From Bdellovibrionales bacterium Ga0074139 (GTDB lineage Bacteria; Bdellovibrionota; Bdellovibrionia; Bdellovibrionales; Bdellovibrionaceae), in the NCBI GenBank assembly GCA_001464795.1, contig LNEB01000010.1, positions 114,786 to 178,785 of the forward strand: 64,000 bases of DNA, written 5' to 3'. The stretch's first letter is position 1, and each line of letters begins with the position of its first letter. Shown piece after piece: positions 18,123-27,414 of this stretch. The position numbers and the translations under genes are program-made. The notes under the pieces were generated by a model, which worked only from the letters and a program-made list of their open reading frames with translations, made no database searches and had not been told where the DNA came from.

Positions 18123-18557
18123 ATGAAAATGTTAATTTCACTGCTATTATTAGGCCTATCATTTCAAGCGTTATCAGCCGGCCCAGCTGAAGATGATCAC
18201 GAGGGTGCACTGTTAGTCCTTGAAGGAAAAGATGCCGTCAGCCGCAAAGAATGTAAGTTATTTGTAATGGACTTAGGATTTACAGGTCCTGAGGAAACCC
18301 CAGAGCAATTTTATGCTGATGTGACAACGAGCTATACCCACGGAAACGATAAACCTCAATCCATTCGGGTTACTTTTGATACAAAAAATAATTCAATTCT
18401 TAAAGGTGTCGGCACTAACTTAAAAGATGAGGTTGCTTTATTCACAGAGCCTGGTTCAACGGATCTCGCACAAGTAAAATCATTTAATTTGCGTTGGTTT
18501 CATAATAATCATTTCGATAATTTTCGTTGTTTGCAATTAAAGGTTCATGAGCATTAA
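18123..18557 (+). CDS. Secreted His-rich protein of the TonB-receptor operon
   Basis: This 144-residue protein has a signal peptide (cut near ALSAG, residue 19). Potential metal ligands cluster at both ends: DDHEG at the mature N terminus, and HNNHFDNF and KVHEH at the C terminus. Two Cys (ECKLF and FRCLQ) may form a disulfide. It is the first gene downstream of the palindromic operator and overlaps the receptor gene by 11 bases. I infer a periplasmic or surface metal-binding accessory; no family is recognised. Confidence 0.6.
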   Translation: MKMLISLLLLGLSFQALSAGPAEDDHEGALLVLEGKDAVSRKECKLFVMDLGFTGPEETPEQFYADVTTSYTHGNDKPQSIRVTFDTKNNSILKGVGTNLKDEVALFTEPGSTDLAQVKSFNLRWFHNNHFDNFRCLQLKVHEH

Positions 18558-20679
18558 TTTTTTTAGTTTCCTTTTATTTTTTGCCATATCAATCAGCCTG
18601 AATTTACAGGCTGATGAGATTTCGGTATTACCGGAAATTTTAGTGCAAAGTAAAAGTAAAAGTGAAGGTTTAAAAACCGATGAAGTCAGCTCTGTGCAAA
18701 GACTGAGTAAGACGAAATTAGAGGCAAAAAAGGCTCAAACATTTTCAGAAGTCATTGATGATGAAAAAGGAATTGATACTCAAACTGCATGTGCTTTTTG
18801 TGGAACTAAAAGAGTCACGATCAATGGTTTGAAAGGTGAACACACAACTTTATTAATTGATGGTATGGCTTTACATTCAACAGTGTCTGGTTTTTATGGC
18901 CTGGATGCCATTCCCCTTCAAGGCATAGAGTCTGTGGATATTTACCGGGGAGCCGGAGCAGCACTTGCTATACCTGAAGCCCTAGGCGGAGCTATAAGCA
19001 TAACAACGGCTGATCCCTTTATGCCATTAAAAGATTTAAACACAGTTGTTTCTGACGATGGTCAACTAAGCCTATCCACAGTTCACACTTTTCGTTTATC
19101 GCAAAAAACGGCCCTACTACTAGGGGCACAGATCAGTGATTCAAAGCCTGTCGATAACGATCATAATAAAGTGACCGAACAAGCCTTTTTAAAAACAAAA
19201 AGTTTTTTGAGTAAATTAAATCATAAGATGAATGAAGTGGATGAATTGTCATTTCGATTCAGTGCTGGATATGTTGATACCGTAGGTGGGAATCCTGAAT
19301 ATAAAAAGCTGAAGCAGCCTGCAAACTTACTGGCTGATTCGGCTGATTTTACAGATAGTGATGTAAGAAAAAAATATATCGGGGACCCTAACAAAATAAC
19401 AGACAATATTAATATCGAGCGCTATGAACTTTCAGGCCAATATTTTCATCAGCTCAACTCTGATTCAAGTCTTAAATTAAGTCTTGGGCAGGCCTGGCAA
19501 ATTCAAGATTCCATTTATTCCCACGGCTACGATTATAAAAACACCGATCATTTAAGTGTTATCATGTTGGAATCCACAATGGCTTTAAATAATGAACATA
19601 TTCTTTCAATAGGATTGGATCATAAAAATCAATGGATGAGATCTAATTCTAACGAACTCTATAATGATCAGGGACTGAGTAAAGATAATCTGCAATTACA
19701 AACTTATGGTGCCTATCTTCAGGACACTTGGATCAAAGATGACTTCAACGAATTTTCTTTAGTTCTAAGAGCTGATCATATTCAAACTCGTTGGAGTGAA
19801 TTTAATAAAAGTATTAACCAAACTGTGCTGGCACCCCGGATTCATTATAAGCACATTCACAATTCTGTTTTCACCTCAAGAATAGGTTGGGGAGTGGGCT
19901 ACCGTGCTCCATTGACTCTTTTTGAAAGTCAGCATGGAACTATTCACGATGGATTTCTAATCGAGATCGATCAAGTCGAAACTTCCAATTCTTTTGTCTA
20001 TTCCCTAGCGGGTCAAAGATTAGAAGATTTTTTTGAGTTCTCAATGCATCACACATTTATAGATAATATGGCCTATGGCCTTGATCAGGCCATTACCAGT
20101 CAGCCCCTTCTTTTTAAAAATGCCAGTTCTCAGTATTTGGTTTCAACCTACGATTTAAGTTATGGTAAGCAGTTCAGCCCCTTGTGGAATTTTGAGACAT
20201 TAGCAGAGATATTTGTTTATCCAAATGGATACAAAGAAAAGTTGCCTGTTGCCGCTAATGAAAAACGTTTAAGCTTCATTTCAAATTTACAACTGGGTCA
20301 ATGGCATCTGAAGCAGAAGATCAATGTGATAAATGAAGTGGACCTTAGCCAATACGGTTATGATAAACACTATAATATTGCGTACACAGACACTGAAGTT
20401 ACAAGTCCTACTTTTAATGAAATTGTCTATGCGGATCAAAAAAAACAAAAATCCCCAACTTATGCCACCCTTGATCTCGATTTTGAAACTCAATTATCAA
20501 AATTATGGAATTTTGGATTCAGTATTAAAAATGTTTTTGACTACACACAGACGGGTGTTGGTGATAGTCCGCTGACTTGGGCCCAGCATGGATCGCATTA
20601 TCATTTGGATAATTTTCATATTTGGGGTCCATTACGAGGACGACAATTGATCTTGTCTTTGAAGGGCGAACTTCTATGA
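18547..20679 (+). CDS. TonB-dependent outer-membrane receptor with a CxxC in the plug
   Basis: This 710-residue receptor has a signal peptide (cut near LQADE). A plug domain follows with CAFCGTKRVTINGLKGEHTT at about residues 78-97, then LLIDGMALHS and VDIYRGAGAAL. A 22-strand-type barrel runs to the end. The CxxC at the start of the plug is unusual for siderophore receptors and is shared by a subgroup I associate with metal uptake. Regulator type, His-rich neighbour and thiol proteins all point to metal-ion or metallophore import. It is coupled to tonB by an ATGA overlap. Confidence 0.88.
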   Translation: MSINFFSFLLFFAISISLNLQADEISVLPEILVQSKSKSEGLKTDEVSSVQRLSKTKLEAKKAQTFSEVIDDEKGIDTQTACAFCGTKRVTINGLKGEHTTLLIDGMALHSTVSGFYGLDAIPLQGIESVDIYRGAGAALAIPEALGGAISITTADPFMPLKDLNTVVSDDGQLSLSTVHTFRLSQKTALLLGAQISDSKPVDNDHNKVTEQAFLKTKSFLSKLNHKMNEVDELSFRFSAGYVDTVGGNPEYKKLKQPANLLADSADFTDSDVRKKYIGDPNKITDNINIERYELSGQYFHQLNSDSSLKLSLGQAWQIQDSIYSHGYDYKNTDHLSVIMLESTMALNNEHILSIGLDHKNQWMRSNSNELYNDQGLSKDNLQLQTYGAYLQDTWIKDDFNEFSLVLRADHIQTRWSEFNKSINQTVLAPRIHYKHIHNSVFTSRIGWGVGYRAPLTLFESQHGTIHDGFLIEIDQVETSNSFVYSLAGQRLEDFFEFSMHHTFIDNMAYGLDQAITSQPLLFKNASSQYLVSTYDLSYGKQFSPLWNFETLAEIFVYPNGYKEKLPVAANEKRLSFISNLQLGQWHLKQKINVINEVDLSQYGYDKHYNIAYTDTEVTSPTFNEIVYADQKKQKSPTYATLDLDFETQLSKLWNFGFSIKNVFDYTQTGVGDSPLTWAQHGSHYHLDNFHIWGPLRGRQLILSLKGELL

Positions 20680-21188
20680 TTCGCTTTTTGCTATTTAGTT
20701 TTTTTCTTCATCTTGCCATTTATTTTATAACTTTGAATGGTTCGTCACCATCTCTGCCGGCAGAAATCATTGATATTCAAATTTCACAGATCGAAAAAAA
20801 AGAATCGCGAAGCGTTCGCTTAATAGTACAAAAATCAAAATCGAATTCGAATTCGTTAGCTGTCCAGGCTGATTCTGGTCAGTCTGCACTTTCTCAAGAT
20901 TCAAAGTCACAATATTTAAGCGCTGTTCATGAATTAGTAAAAAAACAACAGACCTATCCCAATCTATCTAAAAAAATGAAAGAGCAAGGTGAGGTCAAAA
21001 TTCAATTGACCCTTAATGCAAGCGGAGAACTACAAAGCGTAGAACTGGTTCAGCGAAGTCCTTTTCAAAGACTCAATGATGCTGCCATTAATGCAGCGAC
21101 CAGGGCCGCTCCATTTCAACCCTTTCCGCAAGGGATACAAGCCGCTTCATGGAAGATTGTTGTGCCCATCAAGTTTACTTTGAATTAA
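20676..21188 (+). CDS. tonB: TonB-family energy transducer
   Basis: ATG 20676 overlaps the receptor stop (ATGA), giving 170 residues; the frame open further upstream is receptor coding sequence. It has an N-terminal TM anchor (residues about 3-20), a short linker without the usual long Pro-rich region, and a TonB C-terminal domain (GEVKIQLTLNASGELQSVEL, then RLNDAAINAATRAAPFQPFP). TonB transmits energy from ExbBD to the receptor. ExbB and ExbD are not in this window, so they must be supplied elsewhere. Confidence 0.85.
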   Translation: MIRFLLFSFFLHLAIYFITLNGSSPSLPAEIIDIQISQIEKKESRSVRLIVQKSKSNSNSLAVQADSGQSALSQDSKSQYLSAVHELVKKQQTYPNLSKKMKEQGEVKIQLTLNASGELQSVELVQRSPFQRLNDAAINAATRAAPFQPFPQGIQAASWKIVVPIKFTLN

Positions 21189-21211
21189 TTCTGATTTTAT
21201 TTCAGAATTAA
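21185..21211 (+). promoter_or_regulatory. Intercistronic hairpin between tonB and the tlpA-like gene
   Basis: Perfect 10-base arms TTAATTCTGA and TCAGAATTAA enclose a TTTTATT loop. The hairpin starts at the tonB stop codon and ends at the base before the next ATG. No Shine-Dalgarno is visible in front of that ATG. It could block or process the transcript, or act as a weak terminator; there is no T-run. Confidence 0.5.
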
Positions 21212-21712
21212 ATGATGATGAAAGATAAAGTATCCTTATTGTTGTCGCTGGTATTAATAGGGTTGTTGGCAATTAAAGGCTATGAATACTATCAATCGAA
21301 ACAACAACAAGGTGTTACAGCAAAGCCTGTGAATTTAACGGGTTTGAACAATCAACCCATCTCTGTTATTTTCGATAAAAAACAAGTGTTAATTTTTTGG
21401 GCCACTTGGTGTGGCCCTTGTTCCATTGAGCTCGGACGATTAAATGCGATGATTGAAAAGGGTCAAATCAAGGCGGATTCAATTCTAGCGATTTCGATCC
21501 AAGAAGATCCCAGCACAGTTGCAAAATTTGTGAATGAAAAAAAATACCAATTTCCAGTAGCATTAGATTTAACGGGTCAGGTGGCAGCAGATTATAAAGT
21601 CCGTGGAACTCCCACACTTTACTTGATTGATGAATTTCAGAAAATCAACTGGGTGTCCGTTGGCGTAAGTCCCAGTCTTGAATTTCGATTGAATGGTTTT
21701 TTGGGAAATTAA
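21212..21712 (+). CDS. TlpA/ResA-like membrane-tethered thioredoxin
   Basis: This 166-residue protein has an N-terminal TM anchor (about residues 6-22) and a thioredoxin fold with the active site WATWCGPCSIEL (about residues 66-77) and the cis-Pro loop RGTPTLYLID. Such proteins reduce disulfides in the periplasm. Given the CxxC of the receptor plug and of the divergent thiol protein, its substrate may be one of them (inference). The 3' end overlaps the next, convergent gene by four bases. Confidence 0.85.
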   Translation: MMMKDKVSLLLSLVLIGLLAIKGYEYYQSKQQQGVTAKPVNLTGLNNQPISVIFDKKQVLIFWATWCGPCSIELGRLNAMIEKGQIKADSILAISIQEDPSTVAKFVNEKKYQFPVALDLTGQVAADYKVRGTPTLYLIDEFQKINWVSVGVSPSLEFRLNGFLGN

Positions 21713-22032
21713 TTTTCACCGTTACGGTTGAAAGTTAATTTTCCTTGGCATGAAATGCTGAACCATTCCCAGCAGGTAGCCCCTTGAGCACATTCAAACT
21801 CTCGAATCAAAACAGTCCAACCCAATTGATTGGATTCAAATCTCATTTTATTTTTAACTTGGTTTTGCGCATGAGCACATTGTTCATAAACAGCTTCATT
21901 CTCGAAGGCTTCCACATCGCACAAAGTATTTTCTAATGCCCGCCAAGCCAGAGTCTGAGCTTGGGGTTTTGTGATACAAGCGCTGTAAGCGATTGAGGAA
22001 ATAGCCATAAAAAGGATAATGATTGTTTTCAT
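21709..22032 (-). CDS. Small secreted Cys-containing protein, unknown
   Basis: This 107-residue product has a signal peptide (cut near AYSACI). The mature part has six Cys (ACI, LCDV, QCAH, ECAQ, TCWEW, SCQG), suggesting disulfide bonds after export. No family is recognised. It is a single gene, divergent from the efflux operon. Confidence 0.55.
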   Translation of the reverse strand: MKTIIILFMAISSIAYSACITKPQAQTLAWRALENTLCDVEAFENEAVYEQCAHAQNQVKNKMRFESNQLGWTVLIREFECAQGATCWEWFSISCQGKLTFNRNGEN

Positions 22033-22110
22033 ACTTAGCCTTTATTGCGAAATCCGGACTTTGTCCAACCATATAAAATCTTTGAACATTTTTGACTTTC
22101 TTATCAAATT

Positions 22111-22182
22111 CAAACGTTTGTTTTAATTTTAATTGATTTTTTATGTGATATTTATTAGGCTATTTCATACGTTCGTTTTAAT
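22111..22182. promoter_or_regulatory. Repeated palindromic motif in the efflux promoter
   Basis: A perfect 10-base palindrome CAAACGTTTG (22111-22120) lies in the sequence ACGTTTGTTTTAAT. This is repeated with one change as ACGTTCGTTTTAAT at 22169-22182, just before the TolC start. Two direct copies in a 168-base promoter gap make a candidate operator for the TetR-family regulator at the end of the operon. Confidence 0.5.
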
Positions 22183-22200
22183 GCGTAGGAGCCCTCAAAG

Positions 22201-23643
22201 ATGATTTATTTGATTATAGCCCTCAATTTCACATTCGCTCAAAGCAACTTTACCGAATCTAAGGTGATCGAGCTGCTGAGAACCCAGTCCACCCTTCAAA
22301 TGCGAGAAGAGGTTTTGCGCTCTGAAGTGGATCTGAATCAGTCGTTGAATGCCGAAAAATACCAAGCTCGGGCCTTTACGCAGTACAACTTTTCCAGATC
22401 CAGCGAAAGACCTCTGATTGTTTTTAACCCTGTTCTGTCACCTGCTGAAGATTGGAAAGCAGGAGTCGAGAAAAAGTTATCCTACGGTCTTAACGTGAGA
22501 GGGGAAGTTTTTGGCAGTCAGTTTTCTACCCAAGATGAAAGCTTCAAAAATGTGACCCAAACCGGAACTCGTGTCAGTGCTGAAATTGATCTTTGGAAAA
22601 ATGTCTTCGGTCGCTTGGATAGAGCTCAGCTTAGAAGTTTAAAAGCCCAAAAGAAGCGTGCCGAGTTGCAACAGTCGGTGGGTCTTAAACGACAGGAAGT
22701 GGAATTAAGAAAAGCCTATTGGAGTTTGATTGCATTGGATCAGTCCATGGAATTATCGCAAGAATTGGTCAAGTCAGCGGATAGGCAGTTTCAAGATGCC
22801 TTAAGCCGACAAAAGTTAGGTGCTGCTGACAGTGCAGAAGTCGCCAGATCCAGTTCCCAAGTGGAGTCTAGAAAAAGTTCCCTTCTTTTATTTGAATACG
22901 AGCGTGAACTTCTGATGCAAGTTTTTGAAAAGAATTTTGTTAGTTTTAAATCTTCAGATTGGAAAGCGCCTACTGGCGTGATGAACCAAACTCTGCCACA
23001 AATTCAGCAGTGTATTAATCAAATTGAATCGCAGAAAGAGCTCTCGCTTGATGCAACTACTCTTGATGAAATGATTTCGTTATTAAAATCAGAAACAGAA
23101 GATGAGCTATTTCAAGCTCAGAAACATGATAGTGTGGATGTTTCCCTTGTGGCTCAGTATCAAACGTCAGGTGTCGGTAGCAGTTATCGAAATTCAAGAA
23201 CTGCACTTGAGGATGAGGATCGTTCTGGCTACGGATTGGGGCTGGTCGTAAGTGTGCCTTTGGGCTCTCAAAAATCAAATTCTGAGAGAGCATTGTTAAG
23301 TCTAAAAAGAAATTCTTTACAGGCTCAAGATATTCAGCTGAGCAATGATTTGAGATCCACCCATGATACGATGATAAAATCGATCAAGCTGCTGAACTTA
23401 GGTTTAAAAAATCAACTTGATAATGCTAAAAACCTAGAAACAAGTTCAAAGGAAATTTTAAGTAAATACCGTCAAGGCCGAGTGCCCATTTCTAATTTAA
23501 TTTTTGAACAAGATGCTTATTTTCAATCTCAACTTCAGGTCATTACAATTCGCAGACAAATTGCCCATTATGTTCTTGATTACTTTTCAGTGTTTAACCA
23601 ATTTCCATGCGAATGGAACCAAATACAGGTGGCTAGCAAATGA
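22201..23643 (+). CDS. TolC-family outer-membrane efflux protein
   Basis: This 480-residue protein has a short signal peptide (MIYLIIALNFTFAQ). Two outer-membrane efflux repeats contain long helices, with the typical AELQQSVGLKRQEVELRKAY coiled-coil pattern in the first and ILSKYRQGRVPISNLIFEQD in the second. It would form the trimeric exit duct for the RND pump. The start follows GGAG, and the end overlaps the pump start (ATGA). Confidence 0.85.
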   Translation: MIYLIIALNFTFAQSNFTESKVIELLRTQSTLQMREEVLRSEVDLNQSLNAEKYQARAFTQYNFSRSSERPLIVFNPVLSPAEDWKAGVEKKLSYGLNVRGEVFGSQFSTQDESFKNVTQTGTRVSAEIDLWKNVFGRLDRAQLRSLKAQKKRAELQQSVGLKRQEVELRKAYWSLIALDQSMELSQELVKSADRQFQDALSRQKLGAADSAEVARSSSQVESRKSSLLLFEYERELLMQVFEKNFVSFKSSDWKAPTGVMNQTLPQIQQCINQIESQKELSLDATTLDEMISLLKSETEDELFQAQKHDSVDVSLVAQYQTSGVGSSYRNSRTALEDEDRSGYGLGLVVSVPLGSQKSNSERALLSLKRNSLQAQDIQLSNDLRSTHDTMIKSIKLLNLGLKNQLDNAKNLETSSKEILSKYRQGRVPISNLIFEQDAYFQSQLQVITIRRQIAHYVLDYFSVFNQFPCEWNQIQVASK

Positions 23644-26600
23644 ATTTTTTAGCAAAATTTTTTCTTGAAAATCATAAATTTACTTTAGTCGTGTCCTTGT
23701 TTGTTATGATCTTCGGAGTTTTTGGTGTCATGTCCCTTAAATCTGAAAGCTTTCCTTCAGTCAATCTTGGAGCTGTGGTTATTACCACTCGCTATGACGG
23801 TGCCACGGCTGATGACATTGAAACGAAAATAACAAAACCTATCGAAGAAGAAATTCAAAGGGTCACGGGTCTAAAGCAAGTCAAATCCACCAGCCAGGCA
23901 GGGCTTAGTACCATCGTTACAGAAGTTGATATTGATAAATATAACACCGAAGATGTCATCGCTGATTTACAAAGAGCTGTGGACCGAGCGGCAGGTTTAC
24001 CGCCTGACTTAGAAACAAAACCAGTCTTCACTGAAATTAAGTCAGATGAATTTCCAGTTATTGAGCTCGCTGTGATCGGATCCAACGAAGGAAGAAAAAG
24101 GGACGCTGTAGCCGATCTTCTAAAAGAAGAATTAAAAGATAATAAAAAAGTATCAGCTGTTACTTTAATAGGATTTCGTGAAAGACAATTTAATCTACTA
24201 TTGAATCGTCAAACCATGGAGAACTTGCATGTTTCCATCGCTGAAGTTGAAGCGGCCTTACGGTTTCGTAATATCACCATCCCGGGTGGTGAAATTAGAG
24301 GTCAAGAAGTTCAAAAGTTGATCCGCATTGAAGGCAAAGCCTCTTCAGCGGCAGAGCTTGAAAAAATAGTTGTGCGTTCTAATTTTTCAGGACAAAAAAT
24401 CCTTTTGCAAAATATTGCAACAGTCGAGGACTCCTCTGAAGAGCCTCTGACTCTATTTCGTTATAACGGTGAGCCTGCAACAAGATTGATTGTGACTAAA
24501 AAAGGCGGAGCCGACTTGCTCGCTCTTTCTAAAGAAGTTTCAGAAACCCTTGATCTCTTTTCAAAGAAATACTCGGGCGAGATCGAATTTAAAATTTTTA
24601 GTAATGAAGGGGTCCGTGTTGCCGATCGATTGGGAGTTTTGATTTCCAATGGATGGCAGGGGCTCGTTTTAGTGTTGGTTTTTTTGATGCTCTTTCTGCC
24701 GGGGCGTGTGGGCATAATGACTGCATTTTCACTACCACTAGCACTGGCCTCCACTATGGGACTGGTCATGGTCATGGGTTATACTCTTAACACCATTACA
24801 ATCATAGCCTTTGTAATTGCTCTTGGAATGCTAGTTGATAACGCAGTCGTTATTGCAGAAAACTACACTCGGCTACGTGATGAAGGCTTAGAAAACAACG
24901 AAGCTTTACTTAAAACTGTTCATGATCTTTGGGCTCCCATAACAGCAACAGCGTTAACAACAATTGCTGCCTTTTTACCAATGCTAGTCACCAGCGGAGT
25001 CATGGGTCAATTCATTAAAGCTATACCTATAGTGGTGACGTTAGCCCTTGCTTTATCATTAGCCGAATCCTTCTTTCTTCTTCCCATGCGTTTGAAGCTT
25101 TTTCCTTACGTTTCAAAATTAAAAAACAATGAAGTTCAATCGGATTGGTTCACAAGAAAAGTTATACCTCCTTTTGAAAAAATAGTGACTTGGGGTGTGG
25201 ACAACAAATGGAAATCCACAGGGATCTATATCGCCCTTTTCATTGGCACTATTATGATGTTGGCCTTTGGTAATCGTCTGAATCTGTTTCCTGCAGAACA
25301 AACAGAAATTTATGTTGCAAGACTTGAAGCTCCTAAGGGGACCCGGGTTGAATCAACAGATTTAATTAATCAAGAAGTACAAAAACAAATTCTTGATACG
25401 TTAAAGGACAGAGCTCTTCATGTGACGGCCGTGGCTGGTGATTCAGCCATGGATAACTCTGATCCGAAGGCCAAAAGTGGCAGTAATGTTTCGATGATTA
25501 ACATTTTTGTTTCAAAAGAAACTCAAGACAAGGTGTCAACAAAAGAAATTTTAGATCAGCTTCGAGAAATTAAAAATGAAAAGCTTAGTAGTCTCAGTTT
25601 TGAAGCTATGATTAATGGTCCTCCAGTGGGAGATCCTGTATCGGTCACATTAAGATCAAATGATTTGCAGCAAGTGGAAGCTGTCGCTCAGCACTTAAAA
25701 AACTACATCTCTCAGCAAAAGGGAATATTTGATGCCCAGGTGGATGATGTTTTTGGTGATGATGAAATCAATGTGATTTTTGATTACGAAAAAGTGGCTA
25801 GACTTGGTCTTAACTTGCAGTCCGTTGGACAAACTGTTCGCACAGCCATTGCAGGACAAAAAGTAGGGGATGTGAACCTGAACAACAGAGAAGTGGATTA
25901 TTTTTTACGCTTTGATGATCAGGATAAGGCTAGTATTGAAAGCTTACAAAAATTAATGATCCCTGATCCATCAGGTAATTTAATTCCTTTGTCTAATATT
26001 GCAAAGTTTGAGCAAGTCAAAGGGCGACCACAGGTTAAAAGGTATGACTTCAGGCGTGCTAAAACAGTCATTGCAAACCTTGATGACACTGTGATCACTT
26101 CCATTCAAGCCAATCAGCTTGTGGCCGAAGAATTTAAAAGAATTCAAGATCAATACAAAGATGTAAGCCTTGTGCTTGGTGGTGAAGCAGAAAAAACCAA
26201 TGAATCCGTGGGTTCTTTATTTGGAGCTTTGATTTTATCTTTGATTGCCATTTTCGCATTGTTAGTGTTGATGTTTAAATCCTACATCAATCCCATCATC
26301 ATTTTAACCACCATTCCCCTTGGCCTAGTGGGGGTTTCGATTTCCTTTTTTATTCATCAAAAGCCTCTCAGTTTCATGGCTTTGATTGGCGTTATCGGAC
26401 TTGGTGGAATCATTGTTAATTCAGGCATCATTTTAATTTCCTTTATCAACCAAATGCGTGAAGAAACTCAAATGTCATTACGGGACATTTTGATCAAGTC
26501 TTCTACGCTAAGATTACGCTCGGTGCTTGTAACGTCACTCACCACGATCAGTGGCCTAGTGCCTACAGCGTATGGTATTGGTGGATCTGATTATTTTATC

Positions 26601-26780
26601 ATTCCCATGGCCATGGCCCTAGCGTGGGGATTGACCACTGGAACCATTTTGACTTTAATATGGGTACCACCAGCTTACGCAGTGGTAGAAGAAAGTCTCG
26701 AGTACATTAGAAATTTTGCTAATAAAAAGTTGAAATCACAAGATCAAAAAAAGGAGTTCACTGAAAGTGCCATTTCTTAA
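23640..26780 (+). CDS. RND-superfamily inner-membrane efflux pump (HAE1-like)
   Basis: This 1046-residue protein shows the RND architecture: TM1, a large periplasmic porter loop, TM2-6, a second porter loop, and TM7-12. The conserved TM4 region is GMLVDNAVVIAEN, with the proton-relay Asp. The second half has the matching GGIIVNSGIILISF segment. It is most like drug/hydrophobe pumps rather than metal pumps. The operon has no membrane-fusion (HlyD-type) gene between TolC and the pump, so that subunit must come from elsewhere or be dispensable. Confidence 0.93.
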   Translation: MNFLAKFFLENHKFTLVVSLFVMIFGVFGVMSLKSESFPSVNLGAVVITTRYDGATADDIETKITKPIEEEIQRVTGLKQVKSTSQAGLSTIVTEVDIDKYNTEDVIADLQRAVDRAAGLPPDLETKPVFTEIKSDEFPVIELAVIGSNEGRKRDAVADLLKEELKDNKKVSAVTLIGFRERQFNLLLNRQTMENLHVSIAEVEAALRFRNITIPGGEIRGQEVQKLIRIEGKASSAAELEKIVVRSNFSGQKILLQNIATVEDSSEEPLTLFRYNGEPATRLIVTKKGGADLLALSKEVSETLDLFSKKYSGEIEFKIFSNEGVRVADRLGVLISNGWQGLVLVLVFLMLFLPGRVGIMTAFSLPLALASTMGLVMVMGYTLNTITIIAFVIALGMLVDNAVVIAENYTRLRDEGLENNEALLKTVHDLWAPITATALTTIAAFLPMLVTSGVMGQFIKAIPIVVTLALALSLAESFFLLPMRLKLFPYVSKLKNNEVQSDWFTRKVIPPFEKIVTWGVDNKWKSTGIYIALFIGTIMMLAFGNRLNLFPAEQTEIYVARLEAPKGTRVESTDLINQEVQKQILDTLKDRALHVTAVAGDSAMDNSDPKAKSGSNVSMINIFVSKETQDKVSTKEILDQLREIKNEKLSSLSFEAMINGPPVGDPVSVTLRSNDLQQVEAVAQHLKNYISQQKGIFDAQVDDVFGDDEINVIFDYEKVARLGLNLQSVGQTVRTAIAGQKVGDVNLNNREVDYFLRFDDQDKASIESLQKLMIPDPSGNLIPLSNIAKFEQVKGRPQVKRYDFRRAKTVIANLDDTVITSIQANQLVAEEFKRIQDQYKDVSLVLGGEAEKTNESVGSLFGALILSLIAIFALLVLMFKSYINPIIILTTIPLGLVGVSISFFIHQKPLSFMALIGVIGLGGIIVNSGIILISFINQMREETQMSLRDILIKSSTLRLRSVLVTSLTTISGLVPTAYGIGGSDYFIIPMAMALAWGLTTGTILTLIWVPPAYAVVEESLEYIRNFANKKLKSQDQKKEFTESAIS

Positions 26781-27414
26781 AGAAAAAGCTTCAGACACTC
26801 GTTCTAAAATTATGCAAGAAGCCTTTGAGCTGTTTGGACAGCACGGTTTTGAAGGAACTTCTATTCGTGATATTGCTAAAAATAGTGAATCCAACTTGGC
26901 GGCTGTGAATTATCACTTCAAATCAAAAGAAAATCTATTTTGGGAAGTGATGGCAGCAACCTATAGTGAAGTTCATATTAAAATTGAACAATTTTATAAT
27001 GAATCGAAAAATGCAAAAGAATTATCTTTAAAAACCTATGATTATTTTTTATCAGAAAAAACAGCGATTCGAGCCATCATGAAAATGATGCTGACTGACC
27101 TTAAGCCACCTGAGGACTTAAGTCATGAGGCCAAGCAGGTTCTTTTCAACCCTCTGGGGCCTCCAGGTGGTGAATTTTTTCCTCAGATGCTAAGCCGAGA
27201 GATCAACTACGAGCTCAGCCGTGAAGGATCCATTTGGGGTATAAAGGCCATTTTCGGAGTTATTCATCACTGGGCTGTACTTTGTTGTTGTCAGTGCGTA
27301 GCACTTGATCCTGATCCATTGATGAGCGAAGAGCAGATACGAAAAGATATTGAGTCCATGATTGACTCACATATTTATTTTATGAAATCGCAGCAGGATC
27401 GGTTTAAGAAGTAA
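26767..27414 (+). CDS. TetR/AcrR-family transcriptional regulator
   Basis: This 215-residue protein starts at GTG 26767, inside the end of the pump gene (14-base overlap, GGAG upstream). The N-terminal HTH is typical: IMQEAFELFGQHGFEGTSIR, then LAAVNYHFKSKENLFWEV. The ligand domain contains an LTDLKPP-like segment and a CCCQC cysteine cluster at about residues 175-179. It probably represses its own operon through the repeated ACGTTYGTTTTAAT motif upstream of the TolC gene; the inducer is unknown. Confidence 0.88.
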   Translation: MPFLKEKASDTRSKIMQEAFELFGQHGFEGTSIRDIAKNSESNLAAVNYHFKSKENLFWEVMAATYSEVHIKIEQFYNESKNAKELSLKTYDYFLSEKTAIRAIMKMMLTDLKPPEDLSHEAKQVLFNPLGPPGGEFFPQMLSREINYELSREGSIWGIKAIFGVIHHWAVLCCCQCVALDPDPLMSEEQIRKDIESMIDSHIYFMKSQQDRFKK

